DNA of 41,782 bases. Source: an uncultured Bacilli bacterium (GTDB taxonomy: Bacteria; Bacillota_I; Bacilli_A; RF39; UBA660). Numbering within the stretch: position 1 is the first letter of the stretch; the number at the start of each line of letters is the position of its first letter. Of the stretch, positions 38,208-41,782 are shown piece after piece. The stretch is from NCBI GenBank assembly GCA_944363715.1, contig CALVUX010000006.1, positions 1-41,782 on the forward strand. Direction: 5' to 3'. Below the pieces are notes generated by a model, which saw only the letters and a list, made by a program, of their open reading frames with translations, searched no databases and was not told the origin of the DNA. The position numbers and the translations under genes are program-made.

Positions 38208-39341
38208 TTAATCATCTAAAAACATAACATAATACTCATCATAAGTAATATTATTCTCTTTTATATATTTAGCAATTTTCTTACCTACATATCTATAATG
38301 CCAAGCTTCACATTTATAACCAGTAATATCTTCTTTACTTCTAGGATATCTTAATATAAATCCATACTTATAAGCATTATCCATCATCCAAGTATATTCA
38401 TCACTTTCCACAAATGTGTTAACAGATTTACTAGCAATATCTAAACTCATCGCTGTCTGATGTTCAGAAAAACCAGGTTTCGCCACATAATTATCAACAT
38501 AATTTTGTCCATAAAGCTCTAAATATGTATTAGTAATATCCTCTTGGTCTTCATAACTTCTATAACCAGAACTAACCATTAACTCAAGACCTTCTTTACT
38601 AGCAGCTTCTGCCATATCATAAAAAGCTTTCGCAACATTACGTTCTATCTCAACCTCTCCATCCGCTTTTACATACTCTTCATCAATAGTAACTAAATCA
38701 TCAGGAACATATTTACTACTAAGTTGTCTATGTTTATTAACTAACACATAATCATCAAAATCATCTATAACTAAAGGATCAACATAATCTTCTTTATCGA
38801 AATCCATATTTACATATAAAACAGTAGTCTCTGCATCATCATTTTCCTTTTCTTTATAAGCAACATACCTATCTAAATTCTCAAGTTTAGCATAATCAAC
38901 AGATAAAAACTCTTCTATATATTTAACCTTATCTCTCTTTGCAAAGTCACTAACAGACTCATCATCACCTTTAGAAATAATTAAGTTAACTTCATCAACA
39001 CTATAACCTTTATTTAATAATTTATTTATATTACTAATTAAATGCTCTTGTTTCTCATAATCAATTTTAGCATAATTATCAAGATTATCTTCTTTATAAT
39101 CATCACTACTAAACGCTGCATTTAAAGTCTTATTCTCACCTATATTCATAACATAAGAATATTTAAATTTAAAAATAATACTCTTAGCCGCTTCCTCACT
39201 ATAACCTAAACTCTTAAGTTCTCCAATTCTATTAAAATAAAATACTAAAAGAATTACTATAACTAAAAGAATTACACCAATTATCATCAAAGGTTTCTTA
39301 GCATTACTTTTCAACTTTAATTTAACTCTTTTTTGTGGCAT
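38208..39341 (-). CDS. VanY-type D-alanyl-D-alanine carboxypeptidase (M15B)
   Basis: 377 residues. A basic start and one transmembrane helix (about 18-38) precede a long helical stalk, then the M15 domain: SSGYRSYEDQEDI, the zinc-binding GFSEHQTAMSLDIA (His and Asp) and CEAWHYRYVG (second His). It should trim the last D-Ala from peptidoglycan stem peptides outside the cell. The stalk (about 45-160) has SYGEEAA-like and VDEVNLI helices typical of related Firmicute proteins. AGAGGAAGTGAT precedes the ATG. It is divergent from the patatin-like gene. Confidence 0.9.
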   Translation of the reverse strand: MPQKRVKLKLKSNAKKPLMIIGVILLVIVILLVFYFNRIGELKSLGYSEEAAKSIIFKFKYSYVMNIGENKTLNAAFSSDDYKEDNLDNYAKIDYEKQEHLISNINKLLNKGYSVDEVNLIISKGDDESVSDFAKRDKVKYIEEFLSVDYAKLENLDRYVAYKEKENDDAETTVLYVNMDFDKEDYVDPLVIDDFDDYVLVNKHRQLSSKYVPDDLVTIDEEYVKADGEVEIERNVAKAFYDMAEAASKEGLELMVSSGYRSYEDQEDITNTYLELYGQNYVDNYVAKPGFSEHQTAMSLDIASKSVNTFVESDEYTWMMDNAYKYGFILRYPRSKEDITGYKCEAWHYRYVGKKIAKYIKENNITYDEYYVMFLDD

Positions 39342-39440
39342 CTTATCACTTCCTCTACTACTATATATAAATTATATCACAGTTTTAAAATCTTTTAAAC
39401 TATGATATAATAAGCCTTGAAAAGAAAGGCGGTGCTTATC

Positions 39441-40574
39441 ATGAAAACAGCGGTTGTCTTATCAGGAGGAGGCGCTAAAGGAAGTTATCAACTAGGTGTT
39501 TGGAAAGCTTTAAGAGAACTTCATATTAAGTATGATATTGTAACAGGAACATCAATTGGTGCCCTAAATGGTGTCTTTATGTGTGAAAATTCTTATTTTA
39601 AAGCGAAAAGAATATGGCGTAGACTAAATCTTGAATATCTTTTTAACAAGTTACCTAAATCTAACAAAGAAATAGATATTCTAAAACTATTTGGAGGTAA
39701 CTTTATAAAAAATGGTGGTATGGATATTAAGAAGATTGAAACTATTCTTGAAGATAATGTCAATAAAAGAAAGTTTTATAATAGTAAAATAGATTATGGC
39801 CTTATTACTTATAATTTCACCACTAAAAAGCCTCTAATCTTATCTAAAGAAAAAATACCAAGTGACAAACTAATAGATTACTTAATGGCCTCTGCTACCT
39901 GTTATCCTGCCTTTAAAATGAAAGAAATAGATGGAGATAAATATATAGATGGTGGTTACTATGATAATTTACCTGTTGAACTTGCTATAGAATTAGGAGC
40001 AGAGTTTTTAATAATCGTTGATCTAGGCTCTCCTGGTTTTAAGAAAAGACCTAGTAAAAATATAGATAGTATTTTAATAAAACCTAAAAACAACATCTCT
40101 TTCTTCTTAAATTTTGATGAAAAAGCTGCAAAAATAAATGTTAAATTCGGCTATAACGATACCCTAAAAGCTTTCAAAAAGTTAGATGGTAACAAATTTA
40201 CTTTTAAAAAGAATACTATTTCTACTTATTATCTAAATAATAAAGATAATTTATTAGATACTACTGAAAAGAAATTCTTAACATCTATAGAAGAACTAGG
40301 TAAAATATTCAAACTAGATGAAAGTAAAATATATAGTCTTAATAGTTTTATTAAAGCTTTAAATAAAAAAATAGAACTAGAAGACTCCCTAGATAAAAAC
40401 ACTATCAAAAGTATAAAAAGTTTAACTAAAAAGATTAATTCTAAAACTTTAATATTATTTTTCTTAAATAATCTTGAAAATAATAAAACACCAAGAAAAC
40501 TAAGCAAAGTTTTTCCTAAAGAATTTAAACTAGCAAGATATTTACAAATTTTAGGAGTGGAATATGGAAAATAA
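39441..40574 (+). CDS. patatin-like phospholipase
   Basis: 377 residues. It has the oxyanion loop GGGAKGSYQLG, the nucleophile motif GTSIG (G-x-S-x-G), and the DGG of the Ser-Asp dyad in YIDGGYYDNLPVELA. The family acts as acyl hydrolases on membrane lipids; bacterial members of the RssA/YlbK type are cytoplasmic. The C-terminal 150 residues are lysine-rich and helical, with no recognised domain. The ATG follows GGCGGTG; a TTG eight codons upstream (39417) lacks a ribosome-binding site. The stop overlaps the next start. Confidence 0.88.
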   Translation: MKTAVVLSGGGAKGSYQLGVWKALRELHIKYDIVTGTSIGALNGVFMCENSYFKAKRIWRRLNLEYLFNKLPKSNKEIDILKLFGGNFIKNGGMDIKKIETILEDNVNKRKFYNSKIDYGLITYNFTTKKPLILSKEKIPSDKLIDYLMASATCYPAFKMKEIDGDKYIDGGYYDNLPVELAIELGAEFLIIVDLGSPGFKKRPSKNIDSILIKPKNNISFFLNFDEKAAKINVKFGYNDTLKAFKKLDGNKFTFKKNTISTYYLNNKDNLLDTTEKKFLTSIEELGKIFKLDESKIYSLNSFIKALNKKIELEDSLDKNTIKSIKSLTKKINSKTLILFFLNNLENNKTPRKLSKVFPKEFKLARYLQILGVEYGK

Positions 40575-41523
40575 ATTTAAATATAGTGATGATAATAAAA
40601 GATATCATACATTAACTTATTATTACAAAAAGAAGTTCAATACTAAGGTCTGTAAAGTTAGTCTAAATGCAAACTTCACTTGTCCTAATATTGATGGTAA
40701 AGTTGGTTTTGGTGGTTGCATCTACTGTTCAAAACTAGGTAGTGGCGACTATGCCGGTAATCCTAATGAAAGTTTAATTGAACAGTTTGAAAAAGGAAAA
40801 GAAATGATGCAAAGGAAGTGGCCTAATGCTAAATTTATCGCCTATTTTCAGGCAAATACCAATACTTATGCACCTATAGAAAGATTAAAGGAATGTTTTG
40901 AACCATTTATAGAAAGAGATGATTGTATTGGATTATCTATCGCTACAAGAAGTGATTCTATTACAGATGAATGTTTAGATTATCTAGAAGACATTAATAA
41001 AAGAACATATCTAATCGTCGAACTAGGTTTACAAACAATCCATGAAAAAACAAGTAAACTTATTAACAGATGCTCAACTCTTGATAGTTTCGATAAGATG
41101 GTAAAAAAGCTAAAACAAAGAAATATCAATGTCGTCGCTCATATTATTAACGGTCTTCCTTATGAAACAGAAGAAATGATGATAGAAACAGTTAAACATT
41201 TAAATGATTTAAATATAGATGGTATTAAAATACATATGTTAGGAATATTAAAAGACACCCCTTTAGAAAAATATTATCAAAATAATAAATTTCATATTCT
41301 AACAAAAGAAGAATATGTTAATATAGTAGTTAAACAACTAGAATATTTAAATGAAGAAATAGTAATACACCGTCTAACAGAAGATCCTAATCCAAATGAT
41401 ATAATAGAACCAACTTGGCTTATAAAAAAGTTTACAATTTTAAATGAAATTGATAAAATTATGAGTACGAGAAATCTCTATCAAGGAGATAAAGTAAAGG
41501 AGAAAAAGAAAAATGAACAATAG
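40564..41523 (+). CDS. radical SAM protein, YtqA/YhcC (TIGR01212) type
   Basis: 319 residues. The cluster-binding cysteines are Cys40, Cys52 and Cys55 in FTCPNIDGKVGFGGCIYCS, i.e. C-x11-C-x2-C, the Elp3-like spacing of this family. Other markers are AYFQANTNTYAPIERL, GLSIATRSDSI, YLIVELGLQTIHEKT and HIINGLPYET. The reaction is not established. It overlaps the patatin gene by 11 bases and the next ORF by 11, so three genes are coupled. Confidence 0.92.
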   Translation: MENKFKYSDDNKRYHTLTYYYKKKFNTKVCKVSLNANFTCPNIDGKVGFGGCIYCSKLGSGDYAGNPNESLIEQFEKGKEMMQRKWPNAKFIAYFQANTNTYAPIERLKECFEPFIERDDCIGLSIATRSDSITDECLDYLEDINKRTYLIVELGLQTIHEKTSKLINRCSTLDSFDKMVKKLKQRNINVVAHIINGLPYETEEMMIETVKHLNDLNIDGIKIHMLGILKDTPLEKYYQNNKFHILTKEEYVNIVVKQLEYLNEEIVIHRLTEDPNPNDIIEPTWLIKKFTILNEIDKIMSTRNLYQGDKVKEKKKNEQ

Positions 41524-41782
41524 TTACAACTTATTAATGACAACAAGACTTAATATGATTAACCAAGATTTAAATGAAGAATATATAAGAAAATTTAATC
41601 TTAGTGTTTATACTATTAAAAGAAAGAAGAAAAGAAAACTAAGTATTAGAGAATTAGATGAACTAAAAAATATTATTAAAGATTTACAAAAAATACCTAA
41701 AGATGAAAAGTTCCAAGACTATATATTAAGACATCTAAAAGTATTTCTAATATATGGTAATGTAAAACTAATAAATAAACAT
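41513..41782 (+). CDS. unknown protein, C-terminus beyond window edge
   Basis: At least 90 codons, open to the end of the window (MNNSYNLLMTTRLNMINQ then a lysine-rich run VYTIKRKKKRKLSIREL). The start overlaps the radical SAM stop and has AAAGGAGAAAAAG upstream. Charged, probably helical; no family recognised from the part visible. Confidence 0.7.
   Translation, partial: MNNSYNLLMTTRLNMINQDLNEEYIRKFNLSVYTIKRKKKRKLSIRELDELKNIIKDLQKIPKDEKFQDYILRHLKVFLIYGNVKLINKH

Overview
The window looks like chromosome of a very AT-rich Firmicute of the Bacilli type, probably a gut lineage near the RF39/Erysipelotrichia groups. The placement rests on EzrA, T-box control of tyrS, strong AGGAGG ribosome-binding sites, YfhO, tandem YerB-like DUF3048 proteins and a truA-linked ECF ATPase pair. 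The genetic code is standard: TGA ends real genes (the relB-like antitoxin and the first XRE regulator), tryptophan is TGG, and the single tRNA is tRNA-Trp(CCA). The exact taxon cannot be fixed from the sequence alone.

Left edge to 10.3 kb: the start of a MerR-like regulator (cut by the edge) follows a small ORF with no ATG, GTG or TTG at its ribosome-binding site, behind a MerR-style 19-bp-spacer promoter. Next is an apparent type I toxin-antitoxin locus, with a 30-residue hydrophobic peptide, a convergent antisense RNA and 5'-3' mRNA pairing. Then, on the minus strand, come an arylsulfotransferase, a membrane-anchored XRE regulator, exoA and pta, a YfhO membrane protein and two tandem DUF3048 proteins.

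10.3 to 18 kb is accessory in character: a CwlJ/SleB-like hydrolase, tRNA-Trp, a class III Fic protein with an XRE regulator, a 3-hydroxyacyl-CoA-dehydrogenase-like gene, a divergent Sau3AI-type (GATC) restriction-modification pair, a MazG-like pyrophosphohydrolase, and an ABC exporter. The exporter's leader has the layout of a drug-sensing ribosome-mediated attenuator.

18 to 30 kb: a zinc-ribbon/PASTA membrane protein, an ezrA cluster with several unrecognised membrane proteins (one ending in an AT-hook-like tail), rpsD with a long leader, a collagen-like gene with a C-tract frameshift, and a tyrosine T-box operon. The T-box lies in front of a CYTH enzyme and two paralogous unknown proteins, with tyrS only fourth.

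30 to 41.8 kb: a YafQ/RelB-type toxin-antitoxin pair, a solo TnpB element with an apparent omega-RNA, and the run SDR / two degenerate ECF-type ATPases / truA / murI. A family 31 glycosidase, a VanY-type carboxypeptidase, a patatin-like phospholipase, a YtqA-type radical SAM protein and an unfinished ORF complete the window.
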